DNA from: Isoetes taiwanensis
Taxonomy: Eukaryota; Streptophyta; Lycopodiopsida; Isoetales; Isoetaceae
Assembly: GCA_021234155.1 (NCBI GenBank)
Contig: JAJEKV010000008.1
Coordinates: 1,881,521 to 1,945,520, forward strand
DNA length: 64,000 nucleotides
Direction of reading: 5' to 3'
The translations under genes were made by a program, and so were the position numbers. Numbering within the stretch: the stretch's first letter is position 1; each line of letters starts with the position of its first letter. Under the pieces are notes generated by a model, which did no database searches, was not told where the DNA came from, and was given only the letters and a program-made list of their open reading frames with translations. Positions 12,051-23,696 of this stretch are shown piece by piece.

Positions 12051-13541
12051 GAGATCGAAGCATGACCAACCACAGTGTTGGTAAGTCGTGCAATAAATCT
12101 AGGCCTTCAGATGTATCCAGATGATCTCGGCCATTCAAATTAGGGCTCGATGCACTACTTACGGTATAACATTATAATATAAGATATTACATGGACTTTG
12201 CAGCATATACTTCCATGTGTGATAGGGGACTTCTTGACCCCACAAGTAAGAAGCATTATATTTCGATTGGGGAAATTTGCAAGGTGGATTTCCTCCAAAG
12301 AAATTGAAGTGGCTGAGATATCAAAAGTAGAGGAGGAAGTGATTATACTGCTCTGTGATATTGAAAAGGAATTTCCCACCAGTTTTTTTGACCTACAGGT
12401 ACTACTAAACAATTCTATGCAATTATCTAATTTTTATTTCTAATGACTATAAATACAATTAATAATGTGCTTATATACGCAGGTACATCTGTTGATACAC
12501 ATTCCAAATGAGATAAGGTTGGCAGGACCTGCTCCTAGCAGATGGATGTTTTTTCTCGAGCGCTACATGAAGGTGCTCAAAGATTTTGTTCGTCAAATGG
12601 CAAAACCAGAGGGTTGCATGGCTGAAGGTCATCTTGTACAAGAAACGCTATTTTATCTAAATGATGCCACTACCTCATGCCATCCTGATAGTCCTAATTT
12701 GTGGGAGAAAGAAGAACTCAAGGAGATTACATCAGAAGTATTACAAGGTAATGGAGTAGAACGAAGTCTAAGTGATGACATGCTTCTTGCAGTAAGTACA
12801 TTTGTTCTTAATAATACTGCAAGTTTACAACCATGGAGGGACTTGTATGAAATTGCAAAGGAGGATGCACGAAGAAGATCAGCAGGGCGATCAGCGCAAT
12901 CTATTCCAGATGTTATGAATAATGCATGGTTGTTGGCTCGTATGGATGAAGCAAAAGATTGTGGTCAAGTTATTCCAGATGATGATTATGAGCTTGCCCT
13001 TGGTTGTAGTAGGAAGGTATCATAAATCTTTGATTTTATGTTTCATTCCCTATATACTATGTTACTCAACTTTATTATTATTTTGTTCTAGGCTCGATTC
13101 TATACCTCAATGTGGGCATATGGGCAGCATTTTTGCATCAACGATGTTGATAAGTGCAGGGTTACCTTTGACTCAGGAATCAGCTCAGAATTTGAACAAA
13201 AAAGTCAATCTAGCAACAGGGATCACAACCTTCTGGAGAGTAGCTTGAATTACATGGGAATCCTGACAGACATTATTGAGTTGGATTATCGTAGCTTTCA
13301 TGTAAATGTCTTGAAAGCGCGATGGTTTAAAGTTGTATACAGAGGTCGTGGCAAGACAGTTAGGACTCATCCATCAGGATTTCCAGAGGTGGATTCTTCA
13401 AAGGTATTGCCTGAGATGAAAGAACCTTTCGTCTTTCCAAGTCAGGTTGAGCAGATATTTATCCATGAGAATCCTAATGACACAAACTGGTGGATTATTG
13501 TACATTGTCAACCGCGGGCTAGACACGTAATTGCTTTGTAG

Positions 13542-15139
13542 ATCTCTTGTGATTTCCTTCTTGTCCAATGATACTTTAAATGTTGTACAAATATTCATCA
13601 ATGGGATTTTGGTGGCTATGAAGATGGCACACTTGATTTGGCAAATAGTTGACCAACGTACCTTTTTGTCAGCTCTTAACATTTTACTTCCTATTTTACA
13701 TATGTTCGTTAACATTTTCAGTAACATCCACCATTTTCAGAGTATGCTATACCATTGGTATCTCGTTTGTAGAATAGTATGGAGGAGTCATGGCAAATCT
13801 TGGGATCAGGATGGCTTTTCTTCAGAGTTCTTTATTGAGTTCTGTGATGTGATTAGGATGCATGGGCTTATAAGAAGATGCATCTAGCTATTAGCTACTC
13901 ATGGTTATTATTTTGCTGCCGTCGAGGATATGCACTAATGTAAAGAGTTCAAGCAGTGATTTTCAATCAGCATATGGCACCATTGGCAGCCTTCCTAAGC
14001 TAATCGTATTGGTCCTTAGACTGCCCTACTGGAGTAGCTTGGCTTTAAAATCTTCAAAACCATACAAATCATAGGGGGGGGGGGATACTCTTCTTGCTCC
14101 ACAAAGGACAAAGAAAATAAGAGTTTGTTGAGGAGAAGAAACGGCATTTCCCCACCACTTCTTCTATATTTGTGCAGCGTGTTCCCTTGAATCATTACTT
14201 CATGTAATACTACGTTGGTTCACTTTCCAAAGTATTTTGTGCAAGCTTTGAATGTCTCAAGGGGGTTTTAAATATGATCATGGGTCTATTACATTTGGAT
14301 AGTGCTTGATCATTGCCTGCTTCTTGAATTGCATAGTAAGAAAACAACTGGAAAGCGAGCCATTAAAGAATTAATGCTATTTGGAACAACTGACAAGGAA
14401 GTGAAGATTATAGACTCTCCTTTGAATTCTTGAACAAGTACATTCATGTCACAGAGATATTCAAACTGAATGTCCCCAACTTTTATTATATGGGTAAATA
14501 TAAACTAATATAAACTAGAAGTATTACAAGGATTTACTAAGAGTTACTAAATGCATCACATTTTTATTATGCCTATTATTATGAAATTCTCAATGTACAA
14601 TAAATGTGCATATTTAAGAAAGGATGTTTATGATGATTTCATTAGAAAATATTTCTCAGATGTTTTATGGTTGTCTTCTGTTTGCGAGATTACTATAATA
14701 GTCATTTTTACGTTGGGGTTTCAAAGTATCTTAGAGTGCTCTTAACTAAAGCTAACTATTTAGTTACAAAAATTGTCCAATGGAGCTTTGACGAAGTGGT
14801 ATTGTTGGTAGCTAAACTGAGCATGAAAATTGAATGAATCTCTCCATCTACATGTTCAACATATTGATTTGTTGAAAAATATATGAAAAGAAACTATTCG
14901 TAGAGGTACATGTCCAAGCCTCCCAAGATATCATAGATGTACATACTCAAGGTTCCCTAAATCTGTACTCATTTGACACCCTCACACATATTGTTGTTAG
15001 CATTCATTAGCAAGATTTAGCTATTTCTACAGGTAAAATTCATGTGAGCAATTTACTAATTATGAATAAAATATACACATTTGATTGCCTTCCTTCATGG
15101 TGTACCATTACACGATAGAAATGCTGGGCATCCCAAGCT
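13542..15139. other. Non-coding flank after TNP2; no supported gene
   Basis: AT-rich sequence with a few short frames, none with recognisable domains. A single CACCATTGGCAG at about 13978 resembles the GACCATTGGCAA words in the CACTA 5' region and may mark its right subterminal zone, but I could not find a terminal TAGTG with a target duplication. A run of ten G lies near 14072. Confidence 0.5.
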
Positions 15140-15310
15140 ACATGAGTTTTAGGGTTAAAGGGTTTTAGGATTAGGGTCGAATTAACTAATGGCTAGCATT
15201 GGTTTATGATTTAGTTTTCAGGGTTAAAGGGTTTAGAGTTTGAATACTTAGGAATTTCAGGCTTGAAGTTTATGGTTTTTAGGGGTTCTTCAGGTTTAGG
15301 GTTTATGTAG
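15140..15310. repeat. Degenerate telomere-like TTTAGGG words
   Basis: The stretch contains scattered TTTAGGG and near variants (TTTTAGGGTTAAAGGG, GGATTAGGG, CAGGTTTAGGGTTT) on the plus strand. It is not a regular array, so it may be a worn interstitial telomere-like repeat or chance in AT-rich DNA. Confidence 0.4.
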
Positions 15311-15810
15311 TTTAGGTCTCACATGGTATAATTTCTAAATTCTAAACCATAAGTTGCCAAAGTGTTGACAACATAAAAGAAACAATAATGTGTCACATCA
15401 ACACGCATCAATGTTTTCACTATAGATAATGTTGGTGCGAATGATCGTTTCCCTTTCGAAGTTCTTAAACCATTGCACTTGCTAATGAACTCTTTGTTTA
15501 ATGAACCATAAAATTGATAACAAACATGAGACGAATCACTCTCACAAGTGTTAGTGTCTTTACTATGTTCATAAACTTTGTTGCATTTAGAGATCATTTT
15601 TTCAAGTGGTAAAGGCAGACATGTTTTATACAAGATTAGTTCATAGTGTGCTTACATTAAAAAACAAGATTTGTTTTCCTTCATGCAGATGTATGTTTCA
15701 TATTTCTACTCAACTACATTCATGCAATATGCCTTTATGCCCAATACATCTACAAAGATTTCTACTGTAGCTGCATAATTTAATACCCTAAATGCATTTC
15801 ACACGTTCTT
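15311..15810. other. No supported gene; probable Helitron 2 interior
   Basis: AT-rich sequence before the Helitron 2 hairpin. A 104-codon minus-strand frame (15633-15319) has no family features that I recognise. Confidence 0.4.
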
Positions 15811-15846
15811 GATAAATGCCCGGCATCGCCGGGCACACGTTTCTAG
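15811..15846 (+). mobile_element. Helitron 2, 3' terminus
   Basis: A hairpin TGCCCGGC / GCCGGGCA with a 3-base loop (15817-15835) is followed 11 bases later by CTAG at 15843-15846 and then a host T. The geometry matches the 3' end of Helitron 1 (same stem length, loop length and CTAG), so the two probably belong to one family. The base after CTAG opens the 3' half of LINE-B. The 5' end is not next to it; the matching A|TC junction is at 53161 on the minus strand. Confidence 0.82.
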
Positions 15847-16190
15847 TACTAATTAAGGATAGCAGGAATCGCCAGCAAAACTTGTACTGTTGTTTCGTGG
15901 ATTTCGCAAAAGCTTTTGACACAGTGCCCCGGGACAAGTTATGGGACAAATTGCAGCAGCTGGCGACCCCCCTTGACTTGCAGAACACAAGATACAGGCT
16001 GTACGATGCATGCTCAGGCTGTATCACATCATCAGGACAGCCGATAATCAATAGTATTGGAGTACGTCAGGGTTGCCCCCTCTCCCCACACACTCTTTGG
16101 CTTGTATGTTGACCAGGTGGAAGATTGGCTTTCTGAGCACGGAGGTGCGGGTGCCCATCTCATGCATCACACAATCCGGCAACTCATATA
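15847..16190 (+). pseudogene. LINE-B 3' half, part 1: RT domain up to the Y-A-D-D motif
   Basis: Reverse-transcriptase sequence with LIKDSRNRQQNLYCCFVDFA followed by KAFDTVPR, then GVRQGCPLSP. A two-base slip in CACACAC after L-S-P moves the frame, which continues as LFGLYVDQVEDWL and IRQLIY. It is cut at 16190 by the giant hAT element, and the next residues A-D-D-V-N-L-L resume at 50165. The left edge is the Helitron 2 end. Confidence 0.88.
16183..16190. other. 8-bp target duplication, left copy (CTCATATA)
   Basis: CTCATATA immediately precedes the left TIR of the giant hAT, and an identical copy at 50157-50164 follows the right TIR. Eight bases is the hAT target-duplication length. In the LINE these bases encode part of L-I-Y before A-D-D. 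Confidence 0.95.
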
Positions 16191-16510
16191 CAGGGATAGG
16201 TTCTATACGTATGAAATTATTGTTTCAGACGTATAAAGTCCAAAAATATGTATTTTTAGAAAAATACGTGATTTTCAGTATTTAATACTGGCGTCGGAAA
16301 AAATTCCGTCCGCACGGAATATTTTTTCGTGTTTAAAGTTTATTTTTCGCTTCGAATCTCTCTCCTCTCCGGCGTAAGCGAAAGTCTTAAGTTCGCTCGT
16401 AGTTTAAACAGAGGTTTCGCTTCTGGAAAATTTTTTTCGCTCACGTAAGTCGCTTTATAAGTTTAAACGCTGGCGGTTTCGCGATGTTTAAACAAGAGGT
16501 TCGCCACGCG
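16191..16510. promoter_or_regulatory. Left hAT TIR and subterminal motif cluster
   Basis: After the TIR come TATACG/ATACGT words. Three copies of the palindrome GTTTAAAC follow at 16402, 16461 and 16486, mixed with GCGTAAGCGAAA and TTCGC words. The right end has the same palindrome four times with the same GCGTAAG-T/C-GAAA context. hAT transposases bind short motifs repeated near their TIRs, so these are likely binding sites (inference). Confidence 0.7.
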
Positions 16511-16599
16511 AACTTTTCTTTATATATACGGAGGCGCATTTTCTTTGTTTTTGCGTAGAAAAAGGTAAACCACCTGCGCCCTCCTTCACAACCTGTGCC

Positions 16600-16890
16600 C
16601 TTTTTCCCGTTTTTTTTTTTTTTTTTTTTTCTTAGTTTTTAGGCAAACCTAGTTAGTTTTTTGTTGTTTTTTATTGTAGGTCTAGGGTTCCTCCATAGTG
16701 AGGCCCTCGCCTGTTGCCCCCCTCCATTGAGGGGCGTGACGATGGTGAGCGTCTCGTTCTATGGTCGAATCCAGACTGATTTTTATGAAAAAAATAATGA
16801 AAAAAAAAAAAAAAAAACAATAGAACAGAAACAATAAAAAAAAGGAAAAAAATAATGAAATAAAAATAAAAAAAAAAAAAAAAGAAAGAA
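16600..16890. repeat. T-run and A-rich run flanking about 160 bases
   Basis: A T run of nearly 30 at 16608-16632 and A-rich runs at 16790-16885 face each other and could fold back. No gene is visible between them. They may be tails of two small retroposed inserts. Confidence 0.55.
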
Positions 16891-17589
16891 TTTGGTTGCC
16901 TACCCTTTCATCGACAACGATGCTTGATTAGGGTAGGGAGTTCTTTAAGAGAGACTAGGTTTTAGTTCTGAGTGATCCTTGGTGGCAAGGACCCTCGCTG
17001 GCGTGCCACAATGAATTGTGCCATGCCGGGGGTGGTGTCATTGTGATGTCGAGGATTGCTAGGGTCAACCTCCCATTTAGGTGTATAGCCCTCTCTTGCC
17101 GCTTTGTTGGCCGGTCCACGCTGATGCTAAAGGTGGGTGTTGTACTCTTATGGAAGGTCAAGAAAATATTTAATGAGATATACCCTATTTTCTCGACGTT
17201 GTTGTTGACGAAAGTCCAACACTAATATAGGGAGTGGCGATATTTCATTAAATATTCGCGGACTTTGCTAGGTGGTCTTATGCAATATGTTCGGGTTGAG
17301 TGCCGCCATTTCTTAATGGAGTCGATGGTGGGTCAGATCATAAGTTAAACTTATTGAAGAGAATGAGAGAACTTGTTAAACTCGTTAGGGTGCCTACAAC
17401 CTGTCAAGCTTGAAACTTAATAGTTTACTAGAATCTTAATGAACTATTTCGACATTATTGACACTCACTAAAGTGGGTTTTTTTTCCCGTGACTTGTAGG
17501 TATTATTCTTTGCTTTTGTCACAGCTTGGCATATCGCTATCTATACACGTTTCTTCTAAAGCTGCTATGAATCCACAAGAGTTAGGCGG

Positions 17590-17715
17590 GCTTAGACTAG
17601 AAGCGTGAGAGCCTCACATGAGCCCTAAAGAAGGATCTAGGGTAGAAGCTGAGAGCCTCACATGAGCCCTAAAGAAGGACCTAGGGTAGAAGCAGAGCCT
17701 CACATGAACCCAGAG
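17590..17715. repeat. Short tandem repeat, about 55-base unit, 2 to 3 copies
   Basis: The phrase GAGAGCCTCACATGAGCCC, followed by TAAAGAAGGACCTAGGGTAG, occurs with small changes at about 17608, 17649 and (partial) 17694. Confidence 0.75.
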
Positions 17716-17764
17716 GTCGAGTCCTCTACTAAGATGCGAGAAAAAGATCAAGACCCCAACAGCC

Positions 17765-19135
17765 ATGGTCCTCCTTAAGACCCGCTTTAATGAATTGGCT
17801 CAGGAGAATATGTCTTTGCCACCCCATCCTGAAGTTAGAGTTGATTACTACAATGATGAAGGATGGCTAGACTTCCACTCAAGTCTCATGAGAGATGCCG
17901 AGAGCTTTTGGGCTTCAATGATAGACGAGAACACGAAAAAGATTGATTCCGAAAAGGTATGCTTGGATAGATGGCAATGTATCCCGTGCAACTGGAAATA
18001 TGATTCATGCAAAGGCAAAATCTAACTAGTCCCCGCTTGAGAGAGTCTTTAAAAGATAAAGGTCGGAATGGAACACGCCTTGGACCGAATCGAAAGCTTA
18101 GAAAAGAAACCCATCAACCCCTCACCTAGTTAAGAAAGTGTTGGCACAGGCTATTAGAGCCAAGCATCCCGGGTGAGACCGATAAAGAGTGGGAAGCAAG
18201 AAAAAGGGCAGATGCCAAGACTATATGGTTTGCAATGGTGGATTCCTCTCAAATAATGAACGAGGACCAGGGTTGGTTCAGGAACATATGGAACGGTGTT
18301 CAAATGCAATATCTTGGGTTCTAGTTTTCTTAAAGACGAACCCTATTGTGTTAAATTTCGTAATGAGGATATCTGCGGTTAGGTACGGCCAAACCTGATG
18401 TGATAGTAAAGGCCATGATGAAAAACATGAGGGAATCACAAATGCAAAGTTAGACATGGCTCTATCATACCGCATTGGTCGCATTAACCGGGTTGGAAAG
18501 AAACAGGTTGATATTTCCCCCTACCGAATGGGGGGTTCTTGTGCATCTCTTTTTGTGCATCATGGAGATAATGAGTTTGCCGGGCATGCATTTAAGAGAT
18601 TAGGGTGTAAGCCTACTATCGAGGTTGACGTCCATAAGCTTGAGCAACGAAAGCGGGGAGTTATATGTTGCTCAAAGAGTGGGTGATCTAACTATGTCGT
18701 TTTTTAAGCGGCTTGCTTAAGCTTCATAAAGAGCACCATCTACACATGGACTTACACCGGCAATGTCTTGCTTCATTTTGAATTTGGGAAAGAGAGAGGG
18801 CGCCTTTAATCCCCAGTCATTTATATTGGTATATGTGTCGGGGAGAAGAACGCCTAATAATAGGCGAGCGCTGGAAGTGAAGCGGTGGGCATACAAAGGC
18901 ATGGATGCTGCTGCCAATAAGGCCATTGAGAATGAAAGGCTTGCCTATCCATACATGCATGATGATTTTGTATTGGGGTCCAAAAAGAGATGGAACTAAG
19001 GCGGTGCACCTCGGGGTAGACTTCGATCTCTTAGGGAAGCCTACTTTATCTATTACCTTGCTGATTTTGCACGCAAGCACTCTTTTCTTGGAGAGTATGG
19101 GTACCAATGAACAAAGCCCGGAGGTTTGAAACATG
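17765..19135 (+). pseudogene. Unrecognised decayed coding region
   Basis: Consecutive plus-strand frames look like protein but shift repeatedly: 17765-18025 (acidic, HPEVRVDYYNDEGWLDFHSS), 18456-18686 (YRMGGSCASLFVHHGDNEFA), and 18763-18999 (VYVSGRRTPNNRRALEVKRW). I do not recognise a family. The order and shared orientation suggest one gene broken by frameshifts inside the giant hAT, which could be cargo or a nested element. Confidence 0.35.
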
Positions 19136-21227
19136 TGCAATTATTTGAAACACGTGTCAATCCCCTATCTAGAATCTGACGCGCAAGTTTGATCTGAACC
19201 AGACTCTTGAACACCATGCGAGAACTCGAATTGCTCTCCAACACATTGCACAAGACCCCAAACTAACCATTGGATTCCTCAAGTTGGGTTAAGGGCGCGA
19301 TCTTGACCAAGCTGGACCAAGTCACGTTTAGCGTGCCATTTATGAGCTCTCTTGTATGCAACCAAAAAAAAATAATCATTGAACAATTGCTTTAAATACA
19401 TTCAATAAAACATCTTTGGCATTCTTATGTATTTATTTTGTTGCACTTGTTTTTTTTATAATTTATAAGTCATATTGAGTTGTTTTTATTTCGCCATTAA
19501 TGTAAAGCCTATCTGCGCAAGAAAACGAACTCACAACTACCTAGTGCCAAACACTTAAGAATGTCTCAACGACCCGGATTCGTCTCATCAAAGAACGGTT
19601 CTTCTCATCAGATGAGAGAGGGGTGATGAAAAACCGCGCATGGAGACTTCTCTATGCGGGACACTTTGAGAACTCGCACCCGGATGGATTTGAATTCCCT
19701 TCTCTACCTACATTGTCGAGGTTAGGGTACAACAGATCTGACGCAGGAACATGCTAGAATGAATGAAGCGCGTGCAAAAGAGTTGTTAAGGTTGAGGGCA
19801 ATGGCGAAGTGGCCAAGAAAGAAGGTGTCACAATTCTGAGAGGTGCATGGAGTTGCATGTGACATGGGCCCGTGGTTGTTGCCCACATGGAGCAGATTTT
19901 GAGGATATCGAGGTACCAATTTAGGCGCCAAATGGTTTGACGTCGGTAGCCCAACGGGAGAGCCGATAAGTATAAGGCATACGACCAAGATCCTCGAAGT
20001 CAAGCTAAAGCTTTGGAGAGGTGGGTGCAAGTGAAAGGAACAATGATAAAAACCATGAATTGACAAGGCGTTTGCCAAAGCAAGTGTATTATGAGATTGT
20101 GAGAGGCGAGCCCGTAAATTATACCCGATAGAAAGTGGAAACAAAAGGAAGCGGCGGTGGTAGCAGCAAAGAGGTGAAGCTCACGGACGATTACGGCGCT
20201 CTTGGTGATGAGCCCGTGACTATAACCTATACGCTTCAAAGATGCCATGAAACTTTTAGATGTAGCGGGGTTGCGGCGGCGAGGTGCGATGGCAGAATGA
20301 GGTAGAACTGAAGGCTCGATTAGAGAATGAAAGAAATCCCTAAACCTCACTCTTGTCGGAGGAAAACTTTAGCGCAAAAGATGGTGCAAATGCTCATGAC
20401 AAGATGGCTGCATAATTATTAACCACGAAGAATCAACTTGCGACTTTGGGTAGGGGAAAATCAGATTGAGAGTAGACAATGAGCACATGCGCACAATATC
20501 AAGAGTCTTAGATTCTGATCCCCTTAGAGTTCCAAGGGCGGGGTATTGCATACCTCCCTCACAGAATACCTATATGAAAGTCGGTGGGGCGATGTAAAGA
20601 GCAGGGGACTTTAGATATTGTCAAATTATTATGCGGACAATCTAACCCAAGTTGGTTGGTATGCCTTAGGGTGTGGACATCGCCCCGCATTTGAGGTGTT
20701 TGTTGGATTGGATGATGGGCAATAGGTTCTATCCAGCAGATGATGATGGATGTATTATACCGAGGCGCCGGTATGTAATGCTCAACCCCGCAATCACGCA
20801 TGCCTCCCTTGCCACCACCTCGGTTTGCTTTCGCGCAGGAGGGATGGAATGGCTCATCGTTCCAATCCCAACGTGAAATGGACCTTTGGAGGGGGGTAGA
20901 AGAACAGCGTGAAGGTGAAGAGGTACCCGGACATTAATCGGTTACACTGCATTCCCGGGCCAGGCGGTGGCGAAGGTATGAACTTGGATGCGGGGCAATT
21001 ACTTAAACCCATGAGCTATCTACATTTATTTTTTTGATATTTTTCCCTAAGATCTCGGATGCACATGAATGAAACCAACGTTCGTTGGCGAGGATTCCTT
21101 TGTCTTAATAAAATTTTGGGGTTGGGTTCTTGCATTGAGTTGTTTGTATTATAGTTAAGTAAAGTAAGTATGTGAGTGAGTCAAAACATCGCACACGCAA
21201 CCTATTTGACATCACGGATCTCATGTC
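19136..21227. other. No supported gene; scattered frame fragments
   Basis: A few short plus-strand stretches look coding (around 19750-19840, Glu/Arg/Lys-rich; around 20280-20420, Glu/Lys-rich) but are broken by stops. The opposite-strand frames at 19722-20350 have no domain that I recognise. Confidence 0.35.
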
Positions 21228-21531
21228 GGGCTTAGTCGCTTTTGTTTGTCTGTTTGATGTATCTAAATTGCCCCTAGGATGAGGTTAGCTCACTCATTTT
21301 AGGTGGCGATTTAGATACATCAAGCAGGAAACTCGAAAAGGGAGTAAGCCTGAATTAGATCGCGACCCTCTTGAATGGTTGTCAGGTCACCAGGCTTTAT
21401 ATTCTCCATGGCAAACAATATAGACTTCTCGAAATTCTTGTTACCTCCTTTAGAAGGAGCGAGCTTTGCTCTGACTCTCTTTTGCGTGTCTCTGTGTCAA
21501 TGTATCTTAGATACTTTGCTAGGTTATATTA
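21228..21531. repeat. Hairpin repeat unit A, left part (interrupted by Harbinger)
   Basis: This is the first part of a unit that continues at 27440 and is repeated at 27980-28560. It begins with an inverted repeat at about 21257-21324 (TTGATGTATCTAAATTGCCC against the complementary GGCGATTTAGATACATCAA). It ends at CTAGGTTATATTA, where the Harbinger is inserted. Confidence 0.85.
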
Positions 21532-21810
21532 GGGTCCATTCAGACCCGTGGTTAAGTTAAGTTAAGTTAAAAAAAAAATTAACTAGCTAGTTTAACTTAA
21601 CTATAACAATCGTATTCGCACCCAAAAAGGTTAACTTTCTATTAAATACTAAACTTAACTTAGGACAAGCAAAATATCTTCACACCCACCATAGTTAAGT
21701 TAATAATTTTAACCTAACTAAACAACATGGGTTGTTGTTCAGACATTGTCCTATTAGGTTAGTACTAACCGAAATGCCTTCACACACGCCATTAGTTAAG
21801 TTACAATTTT

Positions 21811-21998
21811 AACTTAACTAGAATGCCTTCAGACCATTCTAGTTAAGTTTATTGTTTTAAACTTAACCAATTGCCCTCACACATGTTCTAGTTAAGTTAT
21901 ACTTTAACTTAACTAGAATGCCTTCAGACTATTCTAGTTAAGTTTATTGTTTTAAACTTAACCAATTGTCCTCACACATGTTCTAGTTAAGTTATCTA
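21811..21998. repeat. Subterminal 95-base tandem repeat in the Harbinger element
   Basis: Two adjoining copies start with AACTTAACTAGAATGCCTTC at 21811 and 21906. Each holds the inverted words AGTTAAGTT and AACTTAACT. These are probable transposase or SANT-protein binding sites near the left TIR. Confidence 0.8.
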
Positions 21999-22220
21999 CC
22001 TATTTCAAAGAATTTGCTTTATTTACCTACCTTTAGATATAAAATTACAATGGTATAAAGTAATACACCATACTACGTTTTGAGCATACTAAAGAAATAT
22101 AGATATCTTTTTATGGCATAAAGTTATGATCATATGAGTTAGCATACAATTACAATGAGTTCGTATGATGAAAACGTATACCATACATTATAAACTTACG
22201 AGTAAAAGCAGCTTCTAGAT

Positions 22221-23696
22221 TCATGTAAATACCAAGTACTCTTTCAAGGATTCTCGAATATTAAGACCCTCTTGAATCTCAAGACTCTCTAATGTGCCGC
22301 TCTCAACTTCATTATTATCTTCAAGGCCCTCTACCTTAGAAGTTCCACTCTCAACTTCATTGTCATCATCATTATTCTCAACTTCATGATCATTATCATT
22401 CCCTTCAAGTTGTCGAAGCCTTAACTGTTCCAACTCCTCATCCACATTAGCTTCACCAATGTCAATTAGCGGATTGTGAAGGATGCAACATGCATGTGCA
22501 ACTGTTGGAACATACATGGGCTTCATCCGCAACCTTGTGTCAAGACATTTGAACTTGCCTTTTAAGAGCCCAAATGCTTGCTCGATGTATAAGCATCCAC
22601 GTTTCAACTTCTTGTTAAATATAGCCTCTACAAATACAACAATGTTATTTAAATATTCAAAAAGACAAGAGAAAGAACTAACTTCTTACCAGCAATAGTT
22701 AATTGCCTAGGATCCTTTTGATATGGTACCATCAACCATGAAGAGCAATTATAACCATTATCTCCCAACAAGTATGGTTTTAGCTCCTCCCTACAGACAA
22801 TATCCACAGTAGGTGCTTGCAATAATTGGCATTCTTCAATCCTTTTCTTGAGACTTGATTTTCTCATTACTCTAACATCATGTACAGATCCAGAATATCC
22901 ACAAAATATGTCCAGGAATCTTTGCTTTGTATCAGATACCGCTTGCATAATGATGCTGAATCTGCATTTTCTATCGTAGTAATCAAACCCAGCTGGACCT
23001 GCAGGTTGTATGATTTCAAAGTGGGTACAATCGATTGCACCAGCTGCAAAAGCAAAAGTGTTAGTCATGAGTTGTTTTGCTGGTTCATCCTTCACACAAG
23101 ATCATCATATCTATAAGTTATCCTAATTCCATTCAAGCTCATCTCATCCTTGAATTCTATAACTCAAGCATAAATCAACAACAAATTTGACAAAATTGAA
23201 ATCAACAACAAAATTGACAAAAGCATAGATCATGAGACTGAAACTCACCAACATTTGGCAATTTTGAAACTTGTTGAAATCCAACACTGATCTCCTCTAA
23301 GTCTGCACCCAATGGGGATTTTATTTTATGTCCAAACGCTTCCACAATAGCTTTGCAAACTTCCATCACTATCATATGTGCACTACTCTCCCCTATACCA
23401 AATTTCTCCGATAAGATCAGATAATTCGACCCTCTAAACAATTTTAGCAGGCAACATCCTACTCTAACATCCACAGGGATAGCCTTTCTATAATGAGTGT
23501 CTTGCTTTTCAATCTCATTACTCAAGCTGTTGCACAAAAACTCAAAGCAATCCTTTGACATCCTAAAGGTCCTCTTCCACCTTGTATCATCGTAATATCC
23601 CTTTACAAAGCGATCAAACCAAGTAAAGCTTCTTGGCTTCACCCACCACTCGCCTAAACGATGTCCACAAATGTTCTCATACCCTAATGCTTGCAA
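22221..23696 (-). CDS. PIF/Harbinger DDE transposase (HARBI1-like), three exons
   Basis: Exons run 23696-23250, 23043-22690 and 22627-22221 on the minus strand. Donors are GTGAGT and GTAAG, acceptors are TTTGCAG and TTTGTAG, and all phases fit, giving roughly 400 residues. Exon 1 encodes a helical N-terminal region (TFRMSKDCFEFLCNSLS; SEKFGIGESSAHMIV), as in the HTH part of this family. Exon 2 contains the first catalytic Asp in GAIDCTHFEI, then RKCRFSIIMQAVSD, GYSGSVHDVRVM, and the second Asp in LLGDNGY. Exon 3 carries the Glu in YIEQAFGLLKGKF and ends with AHACCILHN and an acidic tail. All three DDE residues are present and no stop interrupts the model. It would cut and paste the element in the nucleus together with the SANT partner. 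The start at 23696 is the first Met; an upstream exon cannot be excluded. Confidence 0.9.

Larger units (their letters stand above)
7676..12184 (-). mobile_element. Helitron 1, complete ends, inserted in the TNP2 intron
   Basis: Read on the minus strand the element begins TCTTATATTATAATG at 12184 and ends CTAG at 7676. Ten bases before that end is a hairpin, TGCCCAGC / GCTGGGCA, with a 3-base loop (plus 7686-7704). The flanking host bases are A on the 5' side (12185 complement) and T on the 3' side (7675 complement), so the empty site is an A|T dinucleotide. This is the defining Helitron target. No Rep/helicase gene is present. The interior is pyrimidine-rich repeat and a decayed LINE, so this is a non-autonomous carrier. 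It lies inside an intron between codons for Q and H of the TNP2 gene, so splicing could remove it. Confidence 0.88.
5212..13541 (+). pseudogene. CACTA (En/Spm) TNP2-family transposase, eight exons, one in-frame stop
   Basis: Exons with matching GT-AG sites and phases are 5212-5544, 5720-6018, 6097-6650, 6712-6885, 6968-7614, 12204-12398, 12483-13016 and 13092-13541. Exon 1 gives a Ser-rich start and a zinc-finger-like C-W-C-N-K-C segment. Exons 3-5 give the transposase_21 (TNP2) core: HACINDCVLFRNDYANEKSC, PADGALWKQ, PRNIRLGLGIDGVCPWGS, SHSVWPVAIINYNIPPWLA, DIYLQPLVEELEILWKGV, CGCPSCG and LLDPMHIFKNV. Exon 6 and the start of exon 7 are DUF4218 (LPCVIGDFLTPQVR, EKEFPTSFFDLQ, RWMFFLERYMKVLKDFVR). 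Exon 8 is DUF4216 (GILTDIIELDY, NDTNWWIIVHCQPR). Exon 3 carries TGA at 6167-6169 where the family usually has a charged residue, so the copy is probably dead. A Helitron fills intron 5. The product would bind CACTA ends and cut DNA in the nucleus. Confidence 0.9.

Noticed and set aside
13900-14110. Right terminus of the CACTA element
   Set aside because: Only one subterminal-like word was seen. No TAGTG end with a matching 3-bp duplication could be identified.
15140-15310. True telomere or chromosome end
   Set aside because: The TTTAGGG words are irregular and flanked by ordinary sequence, so at most a worn interstitial remnant.
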